Notes: generated by a model from the letters alone, not told the origin. A DNA stretch of 64,000 bases from Flavihumibacter profundi (GCF_020076305.1 NZ_JAIQXE010000001.1:1860001-1924000), one strand, 5' to 3'. Numbered from the stretch's first letter, positions 16,221 through 24,051 are shown. Numbers and translations: made by a program.

Positions 16221-18614
16221 TTATTCTGCCATCATCTGCTGGATTACGTCAATAATATCTTCGACATTCGGCTTGCTGAAATAATCACCGTCACTGGCAT
16301 AAGCTGCACGGTGTTGTTTGGAACTTAAAGTCCTTGGCGCCACATCAAGCCAGCGGTAACCGCCCTGCTCTTCCATTACTTTATTATACATATACGCTGT
16401 AGCACCGCCAGGAACATCCTCATCCACAAAAAGAATCCTGTTGGTCTTTTTCAGTGAAGCCAGGATCTGGTGATGGATATCAAATGGCAATAGGGTTTGT
16501 ACATCAAGCACTTCACAATCGATATTATTTTTTGCCAAATAATCTGCAGCTTCCAGGGCTATGCGAAGCGTTGAACCATAAGATACCACGGTAATATCTG
16601 CACCCGGCCTAACGATTTCTGGTATCCCTAAAGGAACAGTAAAACCGGTAAGATTTTCAGGTAATTTTTCTTTGAGCCGGTAACCGTTCAGGCATTCGAT
16701 CATAATGGCCGGGTCGTTACCCTGCAGCAGGGTATTGTATAAGCCTACTGCCTGAACCATATTCCTTGGAACACAAACAAACATGCCCCGCAGTGAGTTG
16801 ATGACCATGCCCATCGGAGACCCGCTATGCCATATACCTTCAAGCCGATGTCCACGGGTCCTGACAATAAGCGGGCAGCTCTGTTTTCCAAAAGTGCGGT
16901 AATGGGTAGTGGACACATCATCGCTTAAAGGCTGGAGGCCATATAATAAATAATCGAGGTACTGTATTTCCGCAATCGGACGCAATCCCCTGAAAGCAGC
17001 ACCGATCCCCTGCCCCATGATGGTGAGCTCACGTATACCGGTATCTGAAATCCTGTATTCGCCATGCTTGGCCTGTAACCCGGCAAAGCCCTGGTTCACA
17101 TCCCCAATATATCCTACATCTTCCCCAAAGGCCAATACCTTAGGGTTGGTCGTAAACAGCTGGTCAAAATAACGGTTTAAGATTTCATATCCGTTCAGTA
17201 TCGGGGCATCTGCAGCGTACTGCACTTTATTCTCTGCAACTTTTAGTGCGCTCTTCGGCCCTTCGTTATAGAGGTGCGTATTGTATAATGTTGCATTAAG
17301 GCTTTTCAATTCTTTATAATAATCCTTTAACCAGAAAGCGCTGTCGTGATTTCCAGCCAGGCTTATTACCTGGTGCAGGGTGTGCATCACATCCCGGCGC
17401 AAAGGTTCTTTCTCTGCCTGCAATTTTCTTATGGGTATATTTATTGCTTCAGCCTTTTCCGGTATCTGTTGCATAACACTTTGTGCAAGTTCCACTACCC
17501 TGTCCACTTGTTCCTTGATAGGCCTCAGGTATGCATTCCAGGCTTTATTCTTACTGTCGCGTACTGTCTCCTTCGCCTTCAGTTCAATATCAGATAACTC
17601 CTCTTCACTACTAAGTGCATTTTCAAGTATCCATTCCTTGAATTTTTTTATGCAATCAAATTCACGTTCCCATTCCAGCCTTTCTGGCGTCTTATAGCGT
17701 TCATGGCTACCCGAAGTTGAATGTCCCTGGGGCTGGGTCATTTCTTCTATATGAAATACCGCTGGTATATGGGTGTCCCTTATCTTTTTAATAGCGGGTT
17801 CCATCAGCTCCACCATACCTGCATAATCCCAGCCTTTCAGCCTGTAGATATCAATTCCGTTGGTGCCCTCCTTTTGCTGGAATCCTTTCAGCACTTCGGA
17901 AATAGATCCCTTGGTTGTCTGGTATTTCTTGGGTACTGAAATACCGTATCCGTCATCCCATATAAAAATGGCCAGGGGCACCTGCATAACCCCGGCAGCA
18001 TTGATGGTTTCCCAAAAATGGCCCTCTGATGTAGCAGAATCTCCAATGGTGCAGAAACAAACTTCATTTCCATTGTTGGATAAATCAGTAAACTCTTTAA
18101 GCCGGTCTACCTTCCTGAATACCTTGCTGGTAAATGCAAGTCCCAGTGCGCGGGGCATCTGCCCGGCTGTGGGCGCCATGTCGCTGGTTACATTTTTCTG
18201 GTGGGCTAAAGGCATCCAGTTGCCTTCCGCATCCACATTAGGCGTAGCGAAATGGGAATTCATCTGGCGGCCAGCGCTGAATGGATCTTCGCTGATATCG
18301 GGATTAGCATACAGCTGTGAAAAAAATTGCTCCAGCGTGGCGAGTTTGCTGGCAAAAATAAAGGTTTGGTCACGGTAATACCCTGCCCGGAAATCGCCTG
18401 GCCTGAAGAATTTTGCCGCTGCAATCTGCGCCAGCTCCTTTCCGTCTCCAAAGATGCCGAATTTGGCTTTTCCGGTAAGGACTTCCTTCCGTCCTATCAG
18501 GCTGGCCTCGCGGCTTATACAGGCCAACTGATAATCACGGAGAACTTCATCGCAAAAGCGATCGAAACTCAGCTTTTCAGAAGCCAATAAGTCGTTTTCC
18601 AAGAGATTTTCCAT
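16221..18614 (-). CDS. Fused alpha/beta E1 subunit of a branched-chain type 2-oxo acid dehydrogenase
   Basis: A 797-residue thiamine diphosphate enzyme that decarboxylates 2-oxo acids (probably branched-chain) and hands the acyl group to a lipoyl E2 protein. Residues 1 to about 350 form the alpha part, with ThDP-binding motif CTIGDSATSEGHFWETINAA and the loop SGSHERYKTPERLEWE. Residues from about 445 on form the beta part (transketolase-like): VLAFGEDVGYIGDVNQGF, ELTIMGQGIGAAFRGLRPIA, and the C-terminal ILFVDEDVPGGATAYM. E1 subunits are separate genes in many bacteria, and the fusion is common in Bacteroidota. No E2 or E3 gene is in this window. A TAGATTTG promoter box lies four bases before the ATG. 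Confidence 0.9.
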   Translation of the reverse strand: MENLLENDLLASEKLSFDRFCDEVLRDYQLACISREASLIGRKEVLTGKAKFGIFGDGKELAQIAAAKFFRPGDFRAGYYRDQTFIFASKLATLEQFFSQLYANPDISEDPFSAGRQMNSHFATPNVDAEGNWMPLAHQKNVTSDMAPTAGQMPRALGLAFTSKVFRKVDRLKEFTDLSNNGNEVCFCTIGDSATSEGHFWETINAAGVMQVPLAIFIWDDGYGISVPKKYQTTKGSISEVLKGFQQKEGTNGIDIYRLKGWDYAGMVELMEPAIKKIRDTHIPAVFHIEEMTQPQGHSTSGSHERYKTPERLEWEREFDCIKKFKEWILENALSSEEELSDIELKAKETVRDSKNKAWNAYLRPIKEQVDRVVELAQSVMQQIPEKAEAINIPIRKLQAEKEPLRRDVMHTLHQVISLAGNHDSAFWLKDYYKELKSLNATLYNTHLYNEGPKSALKVAENKVQYAADAPILNGYEILNRYFDQLFTTNPKVLAFGEDVGYIGDVNQGFAGLQAKHGEYRISDTGIRELTIMGQGIGAAFRGLRPIAEIQYLDYLLYGLQPLSDDVSTTHYRTFGKQSCPLIVRTRGHRLEGIWHSGSPMGMVINSLRGMFVCVPRNMVQAVGLYNTLLQGNDPAIMIECLNGYRLKEKLPENLTGFTVPLGIPEIVRPGADITVVSYGSTLRIALEAADYLAKNNIDCEVLDVQTLLPFDIHHQILASLKKTNRILFVDEDVPGGATAYMYNKVMEEQGGYRWLDVAPRTLSSKQHRAAYASDGDYFSKPNVEDIIDVIQQMMAE

Positions 18615-18618
18615 GCAA

Positions 18619-18626
18619 CAAATCTA
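18619..18626 (-). promoter_or_regulatory. Promoter box four bases ahead of the E1 start
   Basis: Minus-strand TAGATTTG ends four bases before the ATG (18612-18614), with a TTG 21 bases further upstream (18648-18650). This arrangement predicts a leaderless transcript. Confidence 0.55.
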
Positions 18627-18661
18627 AAGGAAAAAGACCGAAGCGAACAACTGTTAGCCCT

Positions 18662-18700
18662 ACCCGCCGGGTAATTCCCGGCGGGAATTACCCGGCGGGT
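18662..18700. repeat. Perfect 18-bp palindrome in a divergent intergenic region
   Basis: ACCCGCCGGGTAATTCCC (18662-18679) is followed by three bases (ggc) and its exact reverse complement (18683-18700). Each arm also contains the smaller palindrome CCCGCCGGG-like core. It lies between two divergent promoters, so it is not placed as a terminator. Confidence 0.9.
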
Positions 18701-18743
18701 GAAAAAAGCCGCATTAACTCATTAATAACAAATGTCTTACCCC

Positions 18744-18779
18744 GGATTTTAGCAAAATCCACCACAATAGCTACATTTG
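18744..18779 (+). promoter_or_regulatory. Promoter box and adjacent dyad of the DUF1573 pair
   Basis: TACATTTG (18772-18779) is a perfect -7 box 19 bases before the ATG at 18799. Just upstream, GGATTTT-agc-AAAATCC (18744-18760) is a perfect 7-base dyad, in the position where a -33 element or an operator would lie. Confidence 0.5.
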
Positions 18780-18798
18780 TTATGCGTTCTATATTTAT

Positions 18799-19236
18799 AT
18801 GAAAAAAATCATACTCCTGCTCACTTTGGCTTTGGGAACATTTTCCCTGATGGCACAATCGGGAAATGCTGCCGGTTCTGAGGACCTGGTAAGTATCGCG
18901 CCGTCCCATGATTTCGGGACCATAAGGCAGGGAAGGCCTGTTACATATGATTTTACACTGACCAATACCGGTAAAGAAGTAGTAAAAATTGATAACGTAG
19001 CCGCCAGTTGTGGCTGCACTACCCCAAAATGGTCTGGCGACGCTATTGCACCAGGGCAATCAACCCTGATTACAGTTGGGTATAATGCGGCCGCTGAAGG
19101 ACTTTTTGAAAAATCTGTTACCATATCATACAACGGAATCCATACGAAAACAATCTATATAAAAGGTCAGGTGGCTAAATCAATGCCATCAGCTCCTCCA
19201 AATAGCTCTGTAACTTTACTGAAACAAGTCAATTAA
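18799..19236 (+). CDS. DUF1573 domain protein, secreted (first of a tandem pair)
   Basis: A 145-residue protein with a signal peptide (ILLLTLALGTFSLMAQ). The body is a single DUF1573/ASH-like immunoglobulin fold: SHDFGTIRQGRPVTYDFTL, then the hallmark AASCGCTTPKW with its two close cysteines, and a final strand VTISYNGIHTKTIYIKG. The family is very common and often multiplied in Bacteroidota; its function is unknown, and periplasmic or surface placement follows from the signal peptide. The paralogue starts 20 bases after its stop, so the two form an operon ended by the hairpin at 19709. Confidence 0.9.
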   Translation: MKKIILLLTLALGTFSLMAQSGNAAGSEDLVSIAPSHDFGTIRQGRPVTYDFTLTNTGKEVVKIDNVAASCGCTTPKWSGDAIAPGQSTLITVGYNAAAEGLFEKSVTISYNGIHTKTIYIKGQVAKSMPSAPPNSSVTLLKQVN

Positions 19237-19256
19237 ACAACGTTAAATCAATAATT

Positions 19257-19688
19257 ATGAAATCACTTGCGCTTACCTTATTCGCAGTTGTACTAAGTGC
19301 TTCTATCTTTGCCCAGGGGAAGAAAGCTGATGAATTCGCGAAATTTTCTGAACAGAAATTCAACTTCGGTAAAATCAAACAAGGTGTACCTGTAAACCAC
19401 GTTTTCGAATTCACCAATATTTCTGACCAGCCACTGGTTATAGAAAGTGCCACAGCAAGTTGTGGTTGCACTACCCCGACATGGCCACAGCAGCCAACCG
19501 CAAAGGGCAAGAGCAATAAAATCACTGCTGGTTTTAATGCCGCCTCAGCTGGCCCGTTTGAAAAAACAATTTTTGTAAAAGTGGCAGGTGCAGACCAGCC
19601 CCTTGAATTGCGCATCAGTGGTGAAGTTTTAAACGCTGAACAATATGCGAAATTCGAAAGTGAAAAAGACAAGAAATCAGGAAAATAA
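19257..19688 (+). CDS. DUF1573 domain protein, secreted (second of a tandem pair)
   Basis: A 143-residue paralogue of the upstream gene. It has a signal peptide (LALTLFAVVLSASIFAQ), then FNFGKIKQGVPVNHVFEFTN and the shared cysteine motif TASCGCTTPTW, and ends with a charged tail rich in Lys, Glu and Ser. The order of features and the CGCTTP core are the same as in the first copy, which points to tandem duplication followed by clear divergence. Function unknown. Confidence 0.9.
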   Translation: MKSLALTLFAVVLSASIFAQGKKADEFAKFSEQKFNFGKIKQGVPVNHVFEFTNISDQPLVIESATASCGCTTPTWPQQPTAKGKSNKITAGFNAASAGPFEKTIFVKVAGADQPLELRISGEVLNAEQYAKFESEKDKKSGK

Positions 19689-19708
19689 GCATCCCTGTAA
19701 AATAATAC

Positions 19709-19745
19709 AGCCTGGTACAGCATTGTACCAGGCTTTTTTTTTCTT
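19709..19745 (+). terminator. Rho-independent terminator of the DUF1573 pair
   Basis: AGCCTGGTACA, loop gcat, TGTACCAGGCT, then a run of about ten T. Perfect 11-base stem. Confidence 0.93.
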
Positions 19746-19769
19746 ATATTAGGGAAAATTGCACTCTAT

Positions 19770-20678
19770 ATGAACCTCAAACCATTTATCGAGTACCTCG
19801 AAACGCTATATGTTCAGCCTGGTAAAAAAATTTCTTTGAAGAAGGATTTCCATACAGACTATGACCAAAAAATGATGACGAAAGAGGATGGGGCGAATTT
19901 ATTGGAGTATGGTATTGAAAATCTCGCCAAGATGCAGGACAAACTGTATGCACATAACCGGAACAGTATGCTCATTGTGATTCAGGCAATGGATGCCGCC
20001 GGAAAAGACAGCGCTATAAAACATGTTATGTCAGGGCTAAATCCCCAGGGTGTCCAGGTGACAAGTTTTAAAACCCCCTCCAAAGAAGAACTGGATCACG
20101 ATTACCTCTGGCGACACACTAAAGCCCTGCCTGCACGCGGGGATATCGGCATTTTCAATCGCTCACATTATGAAAATGTTTTGGCAACAAGGGTTCATCC
20201 TGAATATATACTCAATGAAAATCTTCCAGGCATTGAAAAAGTAAAAGATATTACAGAAGATTTCTGGTTACAAAGGTTCAAACAAATTAACCGTTTTGAA
20301 AAAAACCTGGTACAGACCGGCACAGTCGTATTGAAATTTTTCCTGCATGTGTCAAAAAAAGAACAGAAAAAGCGCCAGCTGGAAAGAATTGATGACCCCA
20401 CAAAAAACTGGAAATTCGCTGCAGGTGATATCGCAGAAAGGGGCTATTGGAATGAATATATGGCAGCTTATGAAGAAATGCTTAGCGCTACATCTAAAGA
20501 ATATGCTCCATGGTATGTGTTACCCGCAGATGACAAATGGTTTACCCGGGTTTGTATGGCTGCTGTCATAATTCATGAATTCAACAAAATAGACCCTACT
20601 TATCCCAAAATCAGTGACGCGCAGAAAAAAGAATTGATGGCCATCAGGGAAAAATTAATGGCTGAAAAAGACTCATAG
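19770..20678 (+). CDS. ppk2: Polyphosphate kinase 2 family nucleotide phosphotransferase (class III-like)
   Basis: A 302-residue cytosolic P-loop kinase that uses polyphosphate to phosphorylate nucleoside mono- or diphosphates. Walker A is QAMDAAGKDSAIKHVMSG near residue 70, followed by NPQGVQVTSFKTPS. Walker B/lid residues are in GDIGIFNRSHYENVLATRVH. The GKDSAIKHVMSGLNPQGV stretch matches the class III PPK2 type, which can turn both AMP and ADP into ATP; the class call is by eye. Its last six bases overlap the end of the convergent transporter gene. Confidence 0.92.
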   Translation: MNLKPFIEYLETLYVQPGKKISLKKDFHTDYDQKMMTKEDGANLLEYGIENLAKMQDKLYAHNRNSMLIVIQAMDAAGKDSAIKHVMSGLNPQGVQVTSFKTPSKEELDHDYLWRHTKALPARGDIGIFNRSHYENVLATRVHPEYILNENLPGIEKVKDITEDFWLQRFKQINRFEKNLVQTGTVVLKFFLHVSKKEQKKRQLERIDDPTKNWKFAAGDIAERGYWNEYMAAYEEMLSATSKEYAPWYVLPADDKWFTRVCMAAVIIHEFNKIDPTYPKISDAQKKELMAIREKLMAEKDS

Positions 20679-22013
20679 GAAAAAACTGCCCAATAAAAAA
20701 CTGGTAGCTACTGCTACTGAAATAGCCACCATTCCGGGCCGGATAAAACTATGATTAAAAATATATTTCCCAATTTGCGTTGATCCTGTGCGATCCACAT
20801 TTATAGCTGCCAGTAAAGTTGGATACCCTGGTAAAACAAAATCACTGTTCACGGCCGGGAATACTCCAATTAAGGCACCATGGGATAAGCCAAGCGTTAG
20901 TCCCAGTGGCATCATCGCACGGGTCGTTGCAGCCTGGCTGAACATTAGTATCCCCATCATAAATACAGCTATCGCAAATGTCCAGGGATACAGGTTAATA
21001 ATACTGCCCATAGCCGATTTTATAGCTGTTTCATTATGCGCCATAAAAGTGGCGCTCATCCATACAACACCAAAAACCGAAACGACAGCCGCAGCCATTG
21101 CAGTAAATAACGTTGCCTTCATTACTTCTGCCGATTTTGTTTTTGTGATTCCCATCATTACTGCCGATGCAGACAAAGTTACCAGAACAATTATGGCTGC
21201 CATTTTAAGGGTACCATCGGCCTTGACAGCGAAATTCTCCTTACCCTCGCCCAGGTTTGGCAACAATGCGGGGAACGCCCCGAATACCACCACAAATAGA
21301 ATTGCCGCCCCGAATACCAGCACCGATTTTTTGGCGCCGGGCTTTAGGTCGCGCTTTGTTTGCTGTATACCTGAATTGATCCAGCTGCTGAATTCCGCAT
21401 CTTTCATTTTCTCAAGAAAAACCGGATCGGCTTCTAATTCCTTCCCCATTTTTATTGCCGTAAAACAACCGGCAAGGACACCCAGCAAACAGGCAGGTAT
21501 ACAAACCATCATGATATGGATGGTTGCACCATTGTAGGCCAGGATGGTGGCCAGTGCCGCTGTTGCTGCACTCATAGGACTTCCGGTTAATGCCAGGTGG
21601 GCTGCTACAACGGAAATGCTGAGTGGCCGCTCAGGACGGATCCTTTTCTTGGCAGACACTTCTGCAATGATGGGCAACAGGGAATAAACCACGTGCGAGG
21701 TGCCGGCAAAAAGGCAAAGGAAAAACACCGTAAACGGGGCAATGAATACAATCCTCGACGGATTACTCCGGATAATTTTTTCTGCCACACCCACCAGGTA
21801 ATCGAGTCCTCCCGCAGCCTGTAAAGTAGCCGCAGTGGTGACAATAGCTAAAATAATCAGCATCACATCCAGCGGGGGTTCCGCGGGCCGCATCCCAAAT
21901 CCCAGGACAAATACCAGCATGCCCAGCATCCCCATCACACCTAACCCAATTCCCTTCATCCGGGAACCGATCAATATCATCGCGATTAAAATAATAAACT
22001 GGATCCAGATCAT
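20673..22013 (-). CDS. Anaerobic C4-dicarboxylate transporter (DcuA/DcuB family)
   Basis: A polytopic inner-membrane protein of 446 residues. Segment LGVMGMLGMLVFVLGFGMRP is followed by the strongly conserved DVMLIILAIVTTAATLQAAG. GTSHVVYSLLPIIAEV and the downstream RPERPLSISVVAAHLALTGSP also match Dcu proteins. These exchange fumarate, malate, aspartate or succinate, typically for fumarate respiration or aspartate uptake. The frame can be extended to 22067, but MIWIQFIILIAM at 22013 aligns with the usual Dcu start. Its end overlaps the ppk2 end by six bases, and its promoter region is shared with the divergent aminotransferase. Confidence 0.9.
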   Translation of the reverse strand: MIWIQFIILIAMILIGSRMKGIGLGVMGMLGMLVFVLGFGMRPAEPPLDVMLIILAIVTTAATLQAAGGLDYLVGVAEKIIRSNPSRIVFIAPFTVFFLCLFAGTSHVVYSLLPIIAEVSAKKRIRPERPLSISVVAAHLALTGSPMSAATAALATILAYNGATIHIMMVCIPACLLGVLAGCFTAIKMGKELEADPVFLEKMKDAEFSSWINSGIQQTKRDLKPGAKKSVLVFGAAILFVVVFGAFPALLPNLGEGKENFAVKADGTLKMAAIIVLVTLSASAVMMGITKTKSAEVMKATLFTAMAAAVVSVFGVVWMSATFMAHNETAIKSAMGSIINLYPWTFAIAVFMMGILMFSQAATTRAMMPLGLTLGLSHGALIGVFPAVNSDFVLPGYPTLLAAINVDRTGSTQIGKYIFNHSFIRPGMVAISVAVATSFLLGSFFL

Positions 22014-22068
22014 ACCGTATTCTCCAACATTTACAGGAAGATAAAAAGATCGGATCATATACAGCAAC

Positions 22069-22076
22069 TATCTTTG
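22069..22076 (+). promoter_or_regulatory. Promoter box four bases ahead of the aminotransferase start
   Basis: TATCTTTG, a perfect -7 box, ends four bases before the ATG at 22081. No -33 TTTG at the usual spacing. Predicts a leaderless mRNA. Confidence 0.5.
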
Positions 22077-22080
22077 GGGC

Positions 22081-23271
22081 ATGTTACAAATAAGTCAGCG
22101 CGGCAGGGATATGCCGCCTTCACCTATCCGCAAACTGGTTCCGTTTGCTGAAGCCGCAAAGAAAAAAGGCGTGAAAGTGTACCATCTGAATATCGGCCAA
22201 CCTGATATCGAAACGCCAAAAGCGATGGTGGATGCCGTGCGCAACCACGATTTTAAAGTCCTGGAATACAGCCACAGCGCAGGCAATGAAAGCTACCGCC
22301 GCAAACTCGTGGAATATTATAAAAAAGTGGGCATTACGGTTAACTATAACCAGATCATTGTTACCACAGGCGGTTCAGAAGCGATCCTGTTTGGGTTTAT
22401 GGCATGCCTGGACCCGGGTGATGAAGTAATTATTCCGGAACCCTTTTATGCTAATTATAACGGGTTTGCTGTAGCTGCCGGAGTTGTTGTTAAACCGATC
22501 ACTTCTTATATAGAAAATGGTTTTGCACTTCCCCCAATTTCTGAATTTGAAAAAGCCATTACTCCCCGTACCAAAGCCATCGTTATCTGCAATCCCAATA
22601 ATCCAACCGGGTACCTGTATAGCCGCGAGGAACTGGAAGTCCTGAAACAAATTATTCTCAAGCACCAGTTGTTCCTGTTTGCGGATGAAGCATACCGCGA
22701 ATTTTGTTATTCGGGGGAACATTTCAGCGCCATGCGACTGGAAGGGGTTGATGATCATATTGTATTGATGGATACCATATCCAAACGTTACAGCGCATGC
22801 GGTGCAAGGATCGGTGCTTTTGTAACCCGCAACCAGTCATTGCTCGATACAGTAATGAAGTTTGCACAGGCCAGGCTGAGCCCGCCGGGTTTTGCCCAGG
22901 TTGCTGCCGAAGCTGCGGTTGACCTGCCCGACAATTATTTTGACGGATCAAAAACTGAATACCTGAGAAGGCGGGATGCCCTTGTAAGCCGGCTCAATGC
23001 TATGCCCGGGGTATTCTGCCCAAACCCCGGCGGGGCTTTTTATGCCATTGCCCGCCTGCCTATTGATGATGCCGATAAATTTTGCCAATGGTTGCTGGAA
23101 AGCTTTTCTTACAAAGACCAAACGGTTATGCTGGCCCCGGCAACCGGGTTCTATGGAACTCCCGGTCTCGGGAAAAATGAGGTACGCCTGGCTTACGTAT
23201 TAAATGTACCCTCCATACATGCGGCTATGGATTGCCTTGAAAAAGCGCTTGAAGTCTATAACAAACGATAA
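22081..23271 (+). CDS. Class I/II PLP-dependent aminotransferase (aspartate aminotransferase-like)
   Basis: A 396-residue fold-type I transaminase. Motifs in order are LNIGQPDIETP, the PLP-phosphate loop TTGGSEAILFGFMA, NPNNPTGYLYSREELE, the PLP pyridine Asp in FLFADEAYREF, and the Schiff-base Lys in DTISKRYSACGARIGAF. It most likely transfers amino groups between aspartate-type amino acids and 2-oxoglutarate; the precise substrate is not readable. The N-terminus MLQISQRGRDMPPSPIRKL is conserved in relatives, which supports ATG 22081 rather than 22111 although no leader is left for a ribosome-binding site. Monocistronic, upstream of tRNA-Met. Confidence 0.9.
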   Translation: MLQISQRGRDMPPSPIRKLVPFAEAAKKKGVKVYHLNIGQPDIETPKAMVDAVRNHDFKVLEYSHSAGNESYRRKLVEYYKKVGITVNYNQIIVTTGGSEAILFGFMACLDPGDEVIIPEPFYANYNGFAVAAGVVVKPITSYIENGFALPPISEFEKAITPRTKAIVICNPNNPTGYLYSREELEVLKQIILKHQLFLFADEAYREFCYSGEHFSAMRLEGVDDHIVLMDTISKRYSACGARIGAFVTRNQSLLDTVMKFAQARLSPPGFAQVAAEAAVDLPDNYFDGSKTEYLRRRDALVSRLNAMPGVFCPNPGGAFYAIARLPIDDADKFCQWLLESFSYKDQTVMLAPATGFYGTPGLGKNEVRLAYVLNVPSIHAAMDCLEKALEVYNKR

Positions 23272-23331
23272 AAAACGGTTGTATTCCGGCAGAAAATTGT
23301 CGATTCATTTCGCAAATTAATCCTGATGCTA

Positions 23332-23339
23332 TATTTTTG
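23332..23339 (+). promoter_or_regulatory. Predicted -7 box of tRNA-Met
   Basis: TATTTTTG matches TAnnTTTG and lies nine bases before the tRNA 5' end. Confidence 0.5.
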
Positions 23340-23348
23340 CGTCCCGCT

Positions 23349-23422
23349 GGCGAGGTAGCTCAGGTGGTTAGAGCGTTGGATTCATAACCCAAAGGTCTCG
23401 GGTTCAACTCCCGATCTCGCTA
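23349..23422 (+). tRNA. tRNA-Met (anticodon CAT)
   Basis: The 74-base cloverleaf folds as acceptor GGCGAGG/TCTCGCT with G-U wobbles at 1:72 and 7:66. The D arm is GCTC/GAGC. The anticodon arm is TTGGA-TTCATAA-CCCAA with anticodon CAT and one A-C mismatch at 31:39. The T arm is TCGGG-TTCAACT-CCCGA, and the discriminator is A. CCA is not encoded. The lack of an initiator-type C1-A72 mismatch and of three G-C pairs before the loop argues for the elongator, although a lysidine-modified isoleucine tRNA also reads as CAT and is not excluded. Confidence 0.93.
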
Positions 23423-23439
23423 CAAAAGCAATTTTAAGC

Positions 23440-23473
23440 AACCCATTTACGCAGTAGTAAATGGGTTTTTTCA
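23440..23473 (+). terminator. Terminator after tRNA-Met
   Basis: AACCCATTTAC (23440-23450), loop gcagta, GTAAATGGGTT (23457-23467), then TTTTCATTTT. Confidence 0.88.
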
Positions 23474-23475
23474 TT

Positions 23476-23788
23476 TTATCCCCATAAATACTGGTGAAAA
23501 GTTTTCAAATCCAGGGGTTTCAACTTATCCATCCGGCTAATGCTGTTTTTGTCCGGTAAATCTTCCAACTCCCTGCTGTATACATTCTGCATGGATCTTA
23601 AGGGAGCTGCATAGCCTGCTACCATTGCGGGGTCATTGATAGTGAATTTTTCATAACGGGCGGCCAGCAGGAATTTTTCCTGGTTTTTGCCTGGGCCGCT
23701 GTGGTAGTAACCACTCGCGGAATACAAGTTTTTTCCCGAAGGAGCCTTTTAATTTTCCGGTAATGACAGAATTGTTAGCATGTGCCAT
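23476..23788 (-). pseudogene. Frameshifted, truncated remnant of a Bacteroidota conserved hypothetical gene
   Basis: Two minus-strand reading frames give pieces of one protein. The first starts at 23788 (MAHANNSVITGKLKGSFGKK) and runs into an unrelated tail and a stop near 23651. The second frame continues, from about 23727 to 23476, with EKFLLAARYEKF and PLRSMQNVYSRELED. I recall conserved hypothetical proteins of this type in Bacteroidota, starting with MAHANNSVI and continuing to an LAARY...MQNVYSRA pattern, usually longer at the C-terminus. The switch falls near the A6 run at about 23730-23737, so a one-base indel is likely. A sequencing error at the homopolymer would also explain the frameshift, but not the short C-terminus. 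Confidence 0.6.
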
Positions 23789-23873
23789 GATGAAATTGGA
23801 TTTAAATAAAAAATTGGGCTTAAGATCTTCCGGTCCCAAAAATCAAACCACAACCACTATTTTTCTTCAATTA

Positions 23874-23917
23874 TGTGACGGTCTACACCCATTCCTGTGA
23901 CGGGCTACACTCATTCC
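23874..23917 (+). repeat. Two abutting 22-bp direct repeats
   Basis: Units 23874-23895 and 23896-23917 match at 20 of 22 positions (start TGTGACGG, end CATTCC). They lie in the gene-free stretch 23789-24154, which holds only these units and the inverted array after them. Confidence 0.85.
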
Positions 23918-23948
23918 TGGGATGAATGTCCATTTTACCTCGAAAACA

Positions 23949-24051
23949 CCTCTTTGCCTCCTCTTTGCCTCCTCTTTGGGTCCTCGGAAAGACCTCCGGG
24001 GCCGAGGACCCAAAGAGGACCCAAAGAGGTAGTATCGGGGAGCCAAAGAGG
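23949..24051. repeat. Symmetric array: three CCTCTTTG copies facing three CAAAGAGG copies around a 17-bp hairpin
   Basis: CCTCTTTG occurs at 23949, 23960 and 23971 with an 11-base period, and its reverse complement CAAAGAGG at 24011, 24022 and 24044. The innermost pair extends to a perfect 17-base inverted repeat, CCTCTTTGGGTCCTCGG (23971-23987) with 24002-24018, around a 14-base GC-rich loop. The whole array ends 103 bases before the ABC permease gene. No gene in this stretch. There is no T run after the stem, so a terminator is not the obvious reading. Confidence 0.9.

Noticed and set aside
23949-24051. Possible CRISPR array
   Set aside because: Units are 8-17 bases, on both strands, with no unique spacers and no cas gene nearby.
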